Below, piece by piece: positions 10,638 through 19,400 of a DNA stretch of 38,074 nt; position 1 is the first letter of the stretch, and every line of letters starts with the position of its first letter. A program made the position numbers and the translations under genes. This DNA comes from Gemmatimonadota bacterium. GTDB lineage: Bacteria; Gemmatimonadota; Gemmatimonadetes; Longimicrobiales; Gaopeijiaceae. Location of the stretch: positions 1 through 38,074 of the forward strand of contig JABDNZ010000353.1 of NCBI GenBank assembly GCA_013043565.1, read 5' to 3'. The notes under the pieces are model-generated. The model was not told where the DNA came from. It was given only the letters and a program-made list of their open reading frames with translations, and did no database searches.

Positions 10638-10960
10638 CAGCTGAAGCGTTCCCCTAGGCGAGCCAGCAGGACTTTCAGCTGCCCGGGGAGGTCCTCCTCC
10701 CCGGATTCTTCCGCCGCGACTTCGCACGCGTAGGTGAGAAAAGCGTCCGCCGCCAGCAGGTGAAAAGCCGCTTCCCTTCCCTTTCCCGACTCCTGGACAG
10801 CTCGGTTCAAGGCCGCCTCCCCTTCGGACGCAAGCGCTTCCAGGCCGAGACCATCCCCCACCCCTTCCAGGAGGAAGGGAAGGAACGGAGCAGGGATTTC
10901 CGGTACTCGCTCCCGAAGCCAGATCTCAAGCGGATTCTTATCTGAAGGAATCTTAGTCAT
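10637..10960 (-). CDS. Small hypothetical protein (107 aa)
   Basis: ORF fills the gap between alaS and the phosphatase gene; its TGA stop shares one base with the downstream ATG. No recognised motif. Confidence 0.7.
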   Translation of the reverse strand: MTKIPSDKNPLEIWLRERVPEIPAPFLPFLLEGVGDGLGLEALASEGEAALNRAVQESGKGREAAFHLLAADAFLTYACEVAAEESGEEDLPGQLKVLLARLGERFS

Positions 10961-10984
10961 TTGTTACTATGATTTTAATAACCC

Positions 10985-13666
10985 CTAGGGAATCTGAGAT
11001 TTCAGGATCTGCAGACCGGCCTCCAACGCTGCGTTCAAGCCCGACGGATCACCCACTCCTGCCTGGGCCATGTGTGGCCGTCCCCCACCTTTGCCACCGA
11101 CCTCCTTGGCCACCTCCCGAATCAGGGAGTCGGCTCGGATCCCTCTTGGTATGAGGTCGTCCGACACAAAGACGAACAACGTATGCTTTCCTTCCGGCAG
11201 TTCCGCCGCCACGACCGCCACCCTGCCTCCACCGGCGCCCCGGTATCCGTCGCCCCAATCTCTCACGTCTTCTGGACTCCGGGCACGGAGACGGACACCT
11301 CGGTACTCGACGGGCCCGATGGCCGTTTCCACCGTCGCTTCGGCAATCAGGGTTTCACCGCCACCACCCCCACTCTTTCGGAGGTCGGCCAGGAGGCTCT
11401 CGACCTCCTCCTTTTCCTTGACCAGCTGGGCCACCCGCCCGGCGGCGACCTCGGGCTTGGCTTTCAGGAGATCGGCCACTTCTTCCAGGCGATCTTCGAA
11501 GGTCTGGAAGTGCCGGAAGGCCCCCGGGCCGGTAACCGCCTCGATCCGGCGAACACCCGACGCGACACCCGTCTCCGCCACAATCTTGAACAGCCCGATT
11601 TCCCCGGTGTGCCGACAATGTGTGCCTCCGCAGAGTTCGAGGCTCACCCCCGGGATCTCCACGGCTCTGACTTCGTCGCCGTATTTCTCACCAAACAGAG
11701 CCATGGCCCCGTTTTTGATCGCCTCCGAATACGGAAGGTGTTGAATCTGGACAGGATGGTCGGACCAAATCCCTTCGTTCACGATCCGTTCCACACCGGA
11801 CTTCTCCTCTTCGGACAGGGGAGCGGTGTGAGCGAAGTCGAACCGAAGTCGGTCCGGCGCCACCAGGGACCCTCTTTGGACAACGTGTTCTCCCAGTATT
11901 TCCCGGAGCGCTGCATGGAGGAGGTGAGTGGCGGTGTGATTCCGCTCGGTATCATGTCTCGCCTCTCCGGCCACCCGGGCGAGGACCTCCAGGGCGCCGC
12001 TTGCAGGCGTCGGAGGGCTCCCTTCGGTCAAGACTCCGAAGACCGCCACCCGGCCGTCGACGAGCCCAACGTCCTGAGCCACCAAGGCCCACCCGTCTCC
12101 CGTTACGGTTCCTGCATCCGAGACCTGTCCGCCGGCCTCCAGGTAGAACGGGTTTTCTTTCAGCACCAAGCCCAGTCGGTCCCCGTCGAGCCTCATGGCC
12201 AGGACCTCGGTTCGAACCTCCCGTGTCGCGTATCCCTTGAACTCCTGGTCGCCGGTGGAGACGACGGTCCAACCCTCCAGGGTTTCATCCTCTACGGATG
12301 ACCCCCCGGCCTGGGCCCTATCCGCCCGACTCCGTTCCCGTTGTGCGTTCAGCGCCGCCTGGAAGCCCTCCACATCAACTCCGAAGCCTTTCTCTTCGGC
12401 CATGAGCTGAGTCAGGTCCAATGGGAAACCGAAGGTATCATAAAGGCGGAAGACCTCATCACCCGGGATCAGGGAGCCAGGGCCGGCCCCTTCCCCGCCC
12501 CTGGAATCCGGCGCTCCCGATCCAGTTGTGAGCTCTTCGAAGCGGGCCATGCCACCTTCGATGGTGGTGAGAAACCGGTTTTCCTCAGCCCTGGTCGTCT
12601 CGAGCAGATGTTGGCGTCGGGCCCCCAGCTCCGGGAAGGCATCGGCCATCCCCTCGACGACAGCGCCCACCACCTCCACCAGCGTCGGTTCCCTACGACC
12701 CAGGATCCAGGCGTGCCGGACAGCCCTTCGGAGGATCCTGCGCAGCACGTAACCCCTCCCCTCATTGGAGGGGAAAACCCCGTCCGCCAGGAGGAACGCC
12801 ACCGCACGGGCATGGTCCGCCAGGACTCGGTAGCTGATGCCTTCTTCGGATTCGGCTTCATAAGGAAGCCCGACCACCTCGGCGACCGTCTCCAACAGGG
12901 GCAGGAAAAGGTCCGTGTGGTAGTTGGAGGAGACGCCCTGAAGGACCGACGCGATCCGCTCCAACCCGGCTCCAGTGTCGATGGACGGAGCCGGGAGGGG
13001 ATTCAACACCCCGGATTCGTCCCGATCGAACTGCATGAAAACCAGGTTCCAGAGCTCGAGGAAAACCCCTCGCTCTCCCAACTCCTCGAACTCCTCCACC
13101 GACAACTCCTGCCCCCGGTCCTCCTCGGCGCGGGTGTCGTAGTGAAGCTCGGAGCACGGGCCGCAGGGCCCGGTTTCGGCCATCTGCCAGAAGTTGTCCT
13201 TGTCACCGAGGCGATAGATACGGTCCGGCGGTAGACCTACGACCTCCTCCCAGAGTTGGGCAGCTTCGTCATCGGTATGGTGGACGGTGGCATATATTCT
13301 CTCCGGGTCCAGTCCCAGATCTCCGATCAGGAACCTCCAGGCGTAGTCGATTGCGTCCCGCTTGAAGTAGTCGCCGAAGGAGAAATTCCCCAACATCTCG
13401 AAGAAAGTGTGATGTCGGGCAGTCCGCCCCACCTCCTCGAGATCGTTGTGTTTTCCGCCTGCCCTGACACACTTCTGGGAAGTCACGGCACGGACATATG
13501 GCCTCTCTTCCGCCCCCAGAAAGACCTTCTTGAACTGTACCATGCCGGCATTGGTAAAAAGAAGGGTGGGATCTTCTTCCGGAACGAGGGGCGAGCTCCT
13601 CACTACCTCATGTCCCCGTTCGGAAAAGAAGTCCAAAAATCGTTGCCGGATCTCGTTCGCTTTCAT
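10985..13666 (-). CDS. alaS: Alanyl-tRNA synthetase
   Basis: MKANEIRQRFLDFF, HHTFFEMLGNFSFGDYFK, RNHTATHLLHAALRE, LCGGTHCRHTGEIG. Start refined to ATG 13666. Confidence 0.96.
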   Translation of the reverse strand: MKANEIRQRFLDFFSERGHEVVRSSPLVPEEDPTLLFTNAGMVQFKKVFLGAEERPYVRAVTSQKCVRAGGKHNDLEEVGRTARHHTFFEMLGNFSFGDYFKRDAIDYAWRFLIGDLGLDPERIYATVHHTDDEAAQLWEEVVGLPPDRIYRLGDKDNFWQMAETGPCGPCSELHYDTRAEEDRGQELSVEEFEELGERGVFLELWNLVFMQFDRDESGVLNPLPAPSIDTGAGLERIASVLQGVSSNYHTDLFLPLLETVAEVVGLPYEAESEEGISYRVLADHARAVAFLLADGVFPSNEGRGYVLRRILRRAVRHAWILGRREPTLVEVVGAVVEGMADAFPELGARRQHLLETTRAEENRFLTTIEGGMARFEELTTGSGAPDSRGGEGAGPGSLIPGDEVFRLYDTFGFPLDLTQLMAEEKGFGVDVEGFQAALNAQRERSRADRAQAGGSSVEDETLEGWTVVSTGDQEFKGYATREVRTEVLAMRLDGDRLGLVLKENPFYLEAGGQVSDAGTVTGDGWALVAQDVGLVDGRVAVFGVLTEGSPPTPASGALEVLARVAGEARHDTERNHTATHLLHAALREILGEHVVQRGSLVAPDRLRFDFAHTAPLSEEEKSGVERIVNEGIWSDHPVQIQHLPYSEAIKNGAMALFGEKYGDEVRAVEIPGVSLELCGGTHCRHTGEIGLFKIVAETGVASGVRRIEAVTGPGAFRHFQTFEDRLEEVADLLKAKPEVAAGRVAQLVKEKEEVESLLADLRKSGGGGGETLIAEATVETAIGPVEYRGVRLRARSPEDVRDWGDGYRGAGGGRVAVVAAELPEGKHTLFVFVSDDLIPRGIRADSLIREVAKEVGGKGGGRPHMAQAGVGDPSGLNAALEAGLQILKSQIP

Positions 13667-13832
13667 ACTACCCATCGAGGGTTGAGTTAGTTGGAGGTTA
13701 TGGCCCCGTTTTCCGCCCCCTTCTCTTCTCGTCACCGACCTCGGGGCAGCCCGGAGTATAACCCGCTTTCCCGATGCTCCTCAACTGACGGGGAGCTCCG
13801 GAAGTATTAGGACTTCCTCCTTCGAGCGCGAG

Positions 13833-13864
13833 AAAAAGAGGGCCCGATTCTCATCGGACCCTCT
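13833..13864 (-). terminator. Rho-independent terminator downstream of recA
   Basis: Minus strand AGAGGGTCCGAT-GAGA-ATCGGGCCCTCT-TTTTT: 12-bp stem with one G-U pair, 4-nt loop and a T run. Confidence 0.85.
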
Positions 13865-13913
13865 CGCACGTCACTCCGTTCCCTGGATGTGAGTCCCGAC
13901 CACCACCGGTAGG

Positions 13914-14975
13914 TCACATATCCCCACCCGGGTCTGCCTCTCCAGGGGCTCCATCTTCCTCGCCCTCGACGCCGATCCCCAGAGCGGCCCGGAGGCGCTC
14001 CTCGATTTCCTCGGCGATGTCCTGGTTCTCCGTCAGGAACTCCTTGGCATTCTCTTTCCCCTGGCCCATCCTGAGGTCCCCATAGGAAAACCATGAGCCG
14101 GACTTCGTGACGATCTCGTGGTCCACCCCGAGGTCCACCAAGAGCCCCAGGTGGCTGATTCCCTCATTGTAGAGAATGTCGAACTCGGCCTGTTTGAACG
14201 GCGGTGCGCACTTGTTCTTCACGACCTTCACCCGAGTCCTGTTCCCCACCATGTCCTGGCCGTCCTTGATCGCCCCGATCCGCCGGATATCCAGGCGAAG
14301 GGAGGCATAGAACTTCAAAGCCCGGCCGCCCGTGGTGGTTTCGGGATTTCCGAACATCACCCCGATCTTCTCTCGAATCTGATTGGTAAAGATGACGGAG
14401 GTATTCGATCGGTTCACGGCCCCGGTCAACTTCCTCAGGGCCTGGCTCATGAGGCGTGCCTGGAGGCCCACATGGGAGTCCCCCATCTCCCCCTCGATTT
14501 CCGCCCTGGGCACCAGGGCCGCAACCGAATCAATTACGACCACATCGACCGCGTTGCTACGAATCAGAACCTCGGCGATTTCCAGAGCCTGCTCTCCCGT
14601 GTCCGGTTGCGAAACGAGGAGATTGTCTACGTCCACGCCGAGCTTCCCCGCGTAGATGATGTCCACGGCGTGCTCTGCGTCCACGAAAGCGGCGATTCCG
14701 CCCTTCCGCTGTGCGTTGGCGATGACGTGAAGGCAGAGGGTGGTCTTGCCGCTGGACTCGGGGCCGTATATCTCCGTGATCCGTCCCCGGGGGATTCCAC
14801 CGACCCCGATAGCCGAATCCAGATTCAGGGCCCCGGTTGGGATCCCGTCGATCTGGACCTTCGCACCGTCCAGCCCCATACGCATGATGGAGCCTTTCCC
14901 ATACGACCGCTCGATCTGGGTCAGAGCTGTCTGGAGGGCCTTTTCCTTTTTTCCGCTGGTCTCCGGGGTGGACAT
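13914..14975 (-). CDS. recA: Recombinase RecA
   Basis: [93 protein letters not shown]. Start refined to ATG 14975 ([18 protein letters not shown]). Confidence 0.96.
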   Translation of the reverse strand: MSTPETSGKKEKALQTALTQIERSYGKGSIMRMGLDGAKVQIDGIPTGALNLDSAIGVGGIPRGRITEIYGPESSGKTTLCLHVIANAQRKGGIAAFVDAEHAVDIIYAGKLGVDVDNLLVSQPDTGEQALEIAEVLIRSNAVDVVVIDSVAALVPRAEIEGEMGDSHVGLQARLMSQALRKLTGAVNRSNTSVIFTNQIREKIGVMFGNPETTTGGRALKFYASLRLDIRRIGAIKDGQDMVGNRTRVKVVKNKCAPPFKQAEFDILYNEGISHLGLLVDLGVDHEIVTKSGSWFSYGDLRMGQGKENAKEFLTENQDIAEEIEERLRAALGIGVEGEEDGAPGEADPGGDM

Positions 14976-15068
14976 CAGGACGTCTCCTTCGGGGATCGCA
15001 TCCAATGTTTCTGGGGCCGTTTCGCTCAAAGCCGGAATGCACCCTTCCCGCCTTACCCTCCCGGCTTT

Positions 15069-15080
15069 GAACGGTGGTTC
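15069..15080. promoter_or_regulatory. Putative LexA/SOS operator (GAAC-N4-GTTC) upstream of recA
   Basis: Perfect GAACGGTGGTTC about 95 bp upstream of the recA ATG. A weak -10-like TACCTT (15088-15093, minus strand) sits next to it. Confidence 0.7.
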
Positions 15081-15311
15081 GAGCCACAAGGTACAAAAAC
15101 CGAAGAGAAAGCGAAAGTCCCCCGTTTCGCCATGAATGTAGGGGTAGACAAGGGACCGGGAAATGCCCCGATGGGTCCTGCCCCCACGGGGCTCGCGGAA
15201 CCTGCCTCCGCCACCCGATGGCGCCTCCGGGGATCGACAGGGAGGCCGGGAGAGGTTCTGTTTTGTCCTCAGAACCGCTCAAAGCCTCCAACCGAGCCGA
15301 TCCTGCAGGCC

Positions 15312-16526
15312 ATGATCCCACCCCTCTTCTACCTCGACCGTTACCGGAACGAAGGAACCCGAACCTATAGCCGTCACGCCGACTATACGGAGGCCGACGT
15401 CCGGTACCGCCCGAACACCGGGGTCGACCACTTTCCCGTTCCCGCGTTCCTGGTCCCGACGGAGGAGCTGAACCTCTACCTTGCCGACCCCCACCCCTCC
15501 CTCCTCGACCGATTCTCTGAAGGGGCCGAGACCCTCTTTTTTGTCCACCCGCAGCTCCTGGAGCGTCCCGGGGACGATCCGTATCTGGCCCGGGTTCTCT
15601 CCCTCCCTCGAGCTCCGAGGGAGATATGGGCCTCACCAAGCTCGTCGACCCGGACCCTGTACGTCAGGGATTCTGACCAACCTCACGCCTTGAAGCTCCA
15701 TTTCCCCTTCAGGGTCTCCCGTTACGGACGGAGGATGAGGGACGAGGTGGTGGAACAAGCCATCGACGTTTCTCGGGAGCTGGAGGCTGGCGTCGGGGCC
15801 ATGGATCCGGACTTCGCCTTCCTCCGGGAGGTCCTGGGGGTCACCTTCAGGAACCTCCGGCCAGAGACCCCCCGAGGGGAAAACTGGGGCTTTCTCGTAA
15901 GGGAGCTCACCCCCTTCCCAGCCTCCGGGGAAAGCCGATCGCTGGTCCCGGGCTTCGCCCTCTATGGGAGGGATTTCCATGATCCGGCGGAAGAACCCCT
16001 GCTCTACGCCCTGCTATCCGACAAGAATCCCAAATCGTTCCTTCTGGATGAAATCATGCTACCCATCATCCGGCATTGGGTGACCTGTTTCCTGGAATTC
16101 GGGCTCTTGTTGGAGCCCCACGGGCAGAACGTGCTGCTGGAGACGGGACCCGGGGGCAGCATCCAGAGGATCGTCCACCGGGACCTGAACCTCGGGGTCG
16201 ACAACCGGAGACGGAGAGATGCGGGCCTCCCGACGGGTGGCACCAATACCTATAACCGGATGGAGAGCGGTGCGTTCAGCAGCGTTACCTACGACAAGTT
16301 CATGGGAGGCCACTTCTTCGACTACCTGGCAGCCTGTGCCGGAGCACGCTTCCGTAACCTCGACCTCGCCGACCTGAGGGGGGCATGCAAGGAGGAGTTC
16401 CTGGACCTGTTTCCCGATCATGAACGATACCTCCCCCGCAGCGTCCAGTACTTCAGTGAGAGGAGGGACCGGTTCGGGAAGCCGACGTTCATGGATACTG
16501 GGAAGGCCCCTGACTGGCGCCCCTAA
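15312..16526 (+). CDS. IucA/IucC superfamily-like protein (short NIS-synthetase-like / FhuF-like C-terminal region)
   Basis: LKLHFPFRVSRYGRRMRDEVVEQAIDVSREL and LEFGLLLEPHGQNVLLE...RIVHRDL resemble the conserved IucA/IucC blocks (EaHgQN, RDl). Start taken at MIPPLFYLDRYRNEG, because the upstream ORF extension lies antisense to recA. Confidence 0.7.
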   Translation: MIPPLFYLDRYRNEGTRTYSRHADYTEADVRYRPNTGVDHFPVPAFLVPTEELNLYLADPHPSLLDRFSEGAETLFFVHPQLLERPGDDPYLARVLSLPRAPREIWASPSSSTRTLYVRDSDQPHALKLHFPFRVSRYGRRMRDEVVEQAIDVSRELEAGVGAMDPDFAFLREVLGVTFRNLRPETPRGENWGFLVRELTPFPASGESRSLVPGFALYGRDFHDPAEEPLLYALLSDKNPKSFLLDEIMLPIIRHWVTCFLEFGLLLEPHGQNVLLETGPGGSIQRIVHRDLNLGVDNRRRRDAGLPTGGTNTYNRMESGAFSSVTYDKFMGGHFFDYLAACAGARFRNLDLADLRGACKEEFLDLFPDHERYLPRSVQYFSERRDRFGKPTFMDTGKAPDWRP

Positions 16527-17389
16527 ACGATGGTATCCCGAAGCCTCTGAAGCTCCTCTCTTTCCTTTTCGGTGACTCTCGGGAACTCCAAGCCCAGGGA
16601 GGAAAGGGACTCTTCCACGATCCGTGCGACGGTATGCCTCAGGTAAGGCTTGCTGTCGGCTGGAACAGCGTACCAAGGGGCCCACGGCCGGGAAGTGGCG
16701 TTCAAAGCCTTCTCGTAGGCCTCCATGTACTTCCCCCAGAGTTTCCGCTCGGCCAGGTCCCCCTCTGAAAACTTCCAGTTCTTGTCCGGCCGGTCGATCC
16801 GGCGTCTGAAACGCTCGGCCTGCTCTTCCCGAGATACGTTCAGGAAAAACTTCAGGACCAGGTAGCCGCTCCTTGCCAAATGCTGTTCGAAGTCCCGAAT
16901 CGAGTCGAACCGCTCCTCCCAGAGATCGGGCAGGGACACGTCGCCGGGAAGGCGCTGCCCACCCAGGTATTCTGGGTGGACCCTTACCACGAGAACCTCT
17001 TCGTAGTGACTCCGATTGAAGACGCCGATCCGTCCACGTTCGGGGAGAGCGGAGTTGATCCTCCAGAGGAAGTCGTGGTCCAGCTCCCTCTTGGACGGTT
17101 GTTTGAAGGACGAGACCTGGCATCCTTGGGGGTTGATTCCCCTGAGGACCGCTCGGATCGTGGAGTCCTTCCCGGCGGCATCCATGGCCTGGAACACCAG
17201 CAGCACCCCCCAACGGTCGTCCGCGTACAACCGCCGCTGAAGGTCATCCAACCGGTCCACCGTCTCTTCAAGCCCGTCTTTCAGCTCCCCTTTTCCCAGG
17301 GTCCCGCCAGGTGGAGCTGTGGGGGCAGAGTCAACCCTGAAGCTCCCGTCGAAGGGGACCAGATAGGGGCTTTCGATCGCTTCGAACAC
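16523..17389 (-). CDS. PPK2 family polyphosphate:nucleotide phosphotransferase
   Basis: LLVFQAMDAAGKDSTIRAVLRGINPQGCQVSSFKQPSKRELDHDFLWR, IGVFNRSHYEEVLVVRVHPEYL. Confidence 0.93.
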   Translation of the reverse strand: MFEAIESPYLVPFDGSFRVDSAPTAPPGGTLGKGELKDGLEETVDRLDDLQRRLYADDRWGVLLVFQAMDAAGKDSTIRAVLRGINPQGCQVSSFKQPSKRELDHDFLWRINSALPERGRIGVFNRSHYEEVLVVRVHPEYLGGQRLPGDVSLPDLWEERFDSIRDFEQHLARSGYLVLKFFLNVSREEQAERFRRRIDRPDKNWKFSEGDLAERKLWGKYMEAYEKALNATSRPWAPWYAVPADSKPYLRHTVARIVEESLSSLGLEFPRVTEKEREELQRLRDTIV

Positions 17390-17402
17390 GCTTCTCTCCT
17401 TC

Positions 17403-18770
17403 TTAGGACAGTGTCATGGCCTCCGGATTCCAACGAACGATCCGTCCTTCGAAATAGCTGTTGTTACATGCCAGGGCCGGGGCCGCGGCCCGAAGGCCGA
17501 ACGCCGCGTTCTCCGCCACAGGCGTGCCGTTTCGCACACCGGAGAAGAAGTTCATGAAATGATCGAAGTGGGCCCCCCGGTACCCTCTCTCCGCCATAAA
17601 AACGCTCTCGGCCGGGGGGAGCATCTGCTTCCGGGCAGAAGTCATGGCCTCCATTTCGTCGGCCTTTCTTTGGGCGAAGACGTCCATGGGCCCATTGACC
17701 TTGTTGCGCCTCAAAACCACATCGGTCCATGTCACGTCCATGGCGCCTTCGTTTCCGACCAGGCGAAGGAACGTGCTCCCGGACGTCCCATCCACGAAGT
17801 TCACCCTGAGAGAGAGGTTGAACGGCGGATGGCTCTGAGTCTCCGGGTAGTCGAACATCCCCAGGAGGACGTCGGGGACTTCCCTTCCGTCTTTCCAGTA
17901 ACGGAGGCCGCCTTGGGCCATGATGGTCTTGGGCCCCACGGAAGCCACGATGAAATGCAAGCTCGAGAAGAGGTGGACGAACAGGTCCCCGGAAACGCCG
18001 GTGCCGTAGTCCTTGTAGTTCCTCCATCGGAAGAACCGGACGGGGTCAAAAGCCGTGGCCGGGGCCTGCCCCAGGAAGCGGTCCCAGTCCACCGTCTCCT
18101 CGGAGGCATCGTCCGGGATGGCGTATTGCCAGGCACCCACGGGGTCGTTCCGGGCCCAGAATCCTTCAGCGTAGTTCAGCTCTCCGATGGCGCCGTCTTC
18201 GAACAGCTCTTTGGCCTTCTCGTTGCCCAGTGAGCTCATGCCCTGGCTGCCCACCTGGAAGGTCCCGCCGGTTTCCTTTTGGGCCTGGATAACGTCCCGA
18301 GCCTGGGGGATGGCGTGGACCATGGGCTTCTCGCAGTACACGCCCTTCCCGGCTCGAAGGGCATCGGAGGATATCTTCGAATGCCAATGATCGGGCGTGG
18401 CCACGATCACGGCGTCCACATCGTCCCGTGCCAGGACTTCCCGATAGTCCCGGGTCGTGAAGAGATCTCCTCCGAATTTCCCCCGGGCCGAGGCCAAGCG
18501 ACCATCGTATAGATCGCAGGCGGCTACCAATCTCACGCCGGGGATTTGGGTGGCCGTGTCCACGTCCGACATCCCCATTCCCCCCGATCCGATGACGGCA
18601 AGCTGGATTTGGTCGTTCGCCTCCTGGTGCCGACGGGGTGGAAGCAACTCCACACTGCGTCCCTCCGAGGCTGAGAGAACGTGGGGGGTCGCCCCGGCAG
18701 CGAGAGCAGCGCTGGCCATTTTTCCCAGGAATTTTCGGCGTGTCGTGCCTGTCTTGGATCCGGGGACCAT
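17403..18770 (-). CDS. Gfo/Idh/MocA family oxidoreductase with Tat-type signal
   Basis: TRRKFLGKMASAALAAGA twin-arginine-like leader, AVIGSGGMGMSDVDTA Rossmann motif, VIVATPDHWH, GVYCEKPMVH. Start refined to ATG 18770. Confidence 0.9.
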   Translation of the reverse strand: MVPGSKTGTTRRKFLGKMASAALAAGATPHVLSASEGRSVELLPPRRHQEANDQIQLAVIGSGGMGMSDVDTATQIPGVRLVAACDLYDGRLASARGKFGGDLFTTRDYREVLARDDVDAVIVATPDHWHSKISSDALRAGKGVYCEKPMVHAIPQARDVIQAQKETGGTFQVGSQGMSSLGNEKAKELFEDGAIGELNYAEGFWARNDPVGAWQYAIPDDASEETVDWDRFLGQAPATAFDPVRFFRWRNYKDYGTGVSGDLFVHLFSSLHFIVASVGPKTIMAQGGLRYWKDGREVPDVLLGMFDYPETQSHPPFNLSLRVNFVDGTSGSTFLRLVGNEGAMDVTWTDVVLRRNKVNGPMDVFAQRKADEMEAMTSARKQMLPPAESVFMAERGYRGAHFDHFMNFFSGVRNGTPVAENAAFGLRAAAPALACNNSYFEGRIVRWNPEAMTLS

Positions 18771-18949
18771 GGTGTACCTCTCGGTTGAGGTGAGTTGGTT
18801 CTTCGGGGTTCCAAGATTCGCGGAGGACGCACGCTGGGCAAGCCGGGAAGAGGATTCCCTTGCAAGCACCTTCGTCCAGTTCTCATTATGCGGGGAAGGG
18901 TGGCCATCTACCCGAGGTGGTCCTTCCCCATTAGAACCGTGGAGGCCGG

Positions 18950-19384
18950 GTGTCAGAGAATCCCGAGTCCGGGTACGACGAGAGTCGGAGCCGCCTTAAG
19001 TTCGATGACTTCGAGCTCGTCCGTTTCCCCAATGGCAGAACTAGGGTTCGCGTCCGTATGGACTGGACCCACGGGAGGACTTTCTCGGGAGAATCGGAAG
19101 GGAACCAAACCCTGGAGGGGGAGGTCAGGGCTGCGGCGGAAGCAGCCCTCGAGGCAGCGGCCGGTGCCACGGGTGGCAGGTTGGACCTCGATCTGAGAGG
19201 CACCAAAGCCCTCAGGGTTTTCGACGCGTGGGTGGTGGTGGTCATGGTGCGAGCCTGGACCGGCGAGGATCCACTGCAGCTCCTGGGAGCCTACCCCTGC
19301 CCCGACGATGATACGGCTCGTGGTGCGGTCCTGGCCGTCTTGGACGCGACTAATCGGGTCATGGAGAGTTTTCTGAAGCAGTAG
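18950..19384 (+). CDS. Hypothetical protein (144 aa)
   Basis: ORF occupies the gap between two minus-strand genes, with balanced alpha/beta composition. C-terminal GAYPCPDDDTARGAVLAVLDATNRVMES looks domain-like, but I could not assign a family. Confidence 0.65.
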   Translation: MSENPESGYDESRSRLKFDDFELVRFPNGRTRVRVRMDWTHGRTFSGESEGNQTLEGEVRAAAEAALEAAAGATGGRLDLDLRGTKALRVFDAWVVVVMVRAWTGEDPLQLLGAYPCPDDDTARGAVLAVLDATNRVMESFLKQ

Positions 19385-19400
19385 AGAAACATGCTCCGCG

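Noticed and set aside
11072-12301. 409-aa plus-strand ORF
   Set aside because: Shadow ORF wholly antisense to alaS with low-complexity composition and no motifs.
13800-13820. Short inverted repeat GGAAGT-ATTAGG-ACTTCC beside the recA terminator
   Set aside because: Only a 6-bp stem without a T run; likely chance.
13667-13832. T-box leader upstream of alaS
   Set aside because: No AGGGUGGNACCRCG-like T-box sequence on the minus strand in this region.
14976-15089. Longer recA start at 15089 (391 aa)
   Set aside because: The extension is not RecA-like and would cover the LexA-type operator; [18 protein letters not shown] at 14975 is the natural start.
14118-15311. N-terminal extension of the 802-aa plus-strand ORF
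   Set aside because: This part lies antisense to recA and has no recognisable protein motif. It is an open frame arising from high-GC codon bias; the real gene probably starts near 15312.
16059-17213. 384-aa minus-strand ORF
   Set aside because: Overlaps PPK2 in another frame and is antisense to the IucA/IucC-like gene; composition is typical of an out-of-frame translation.
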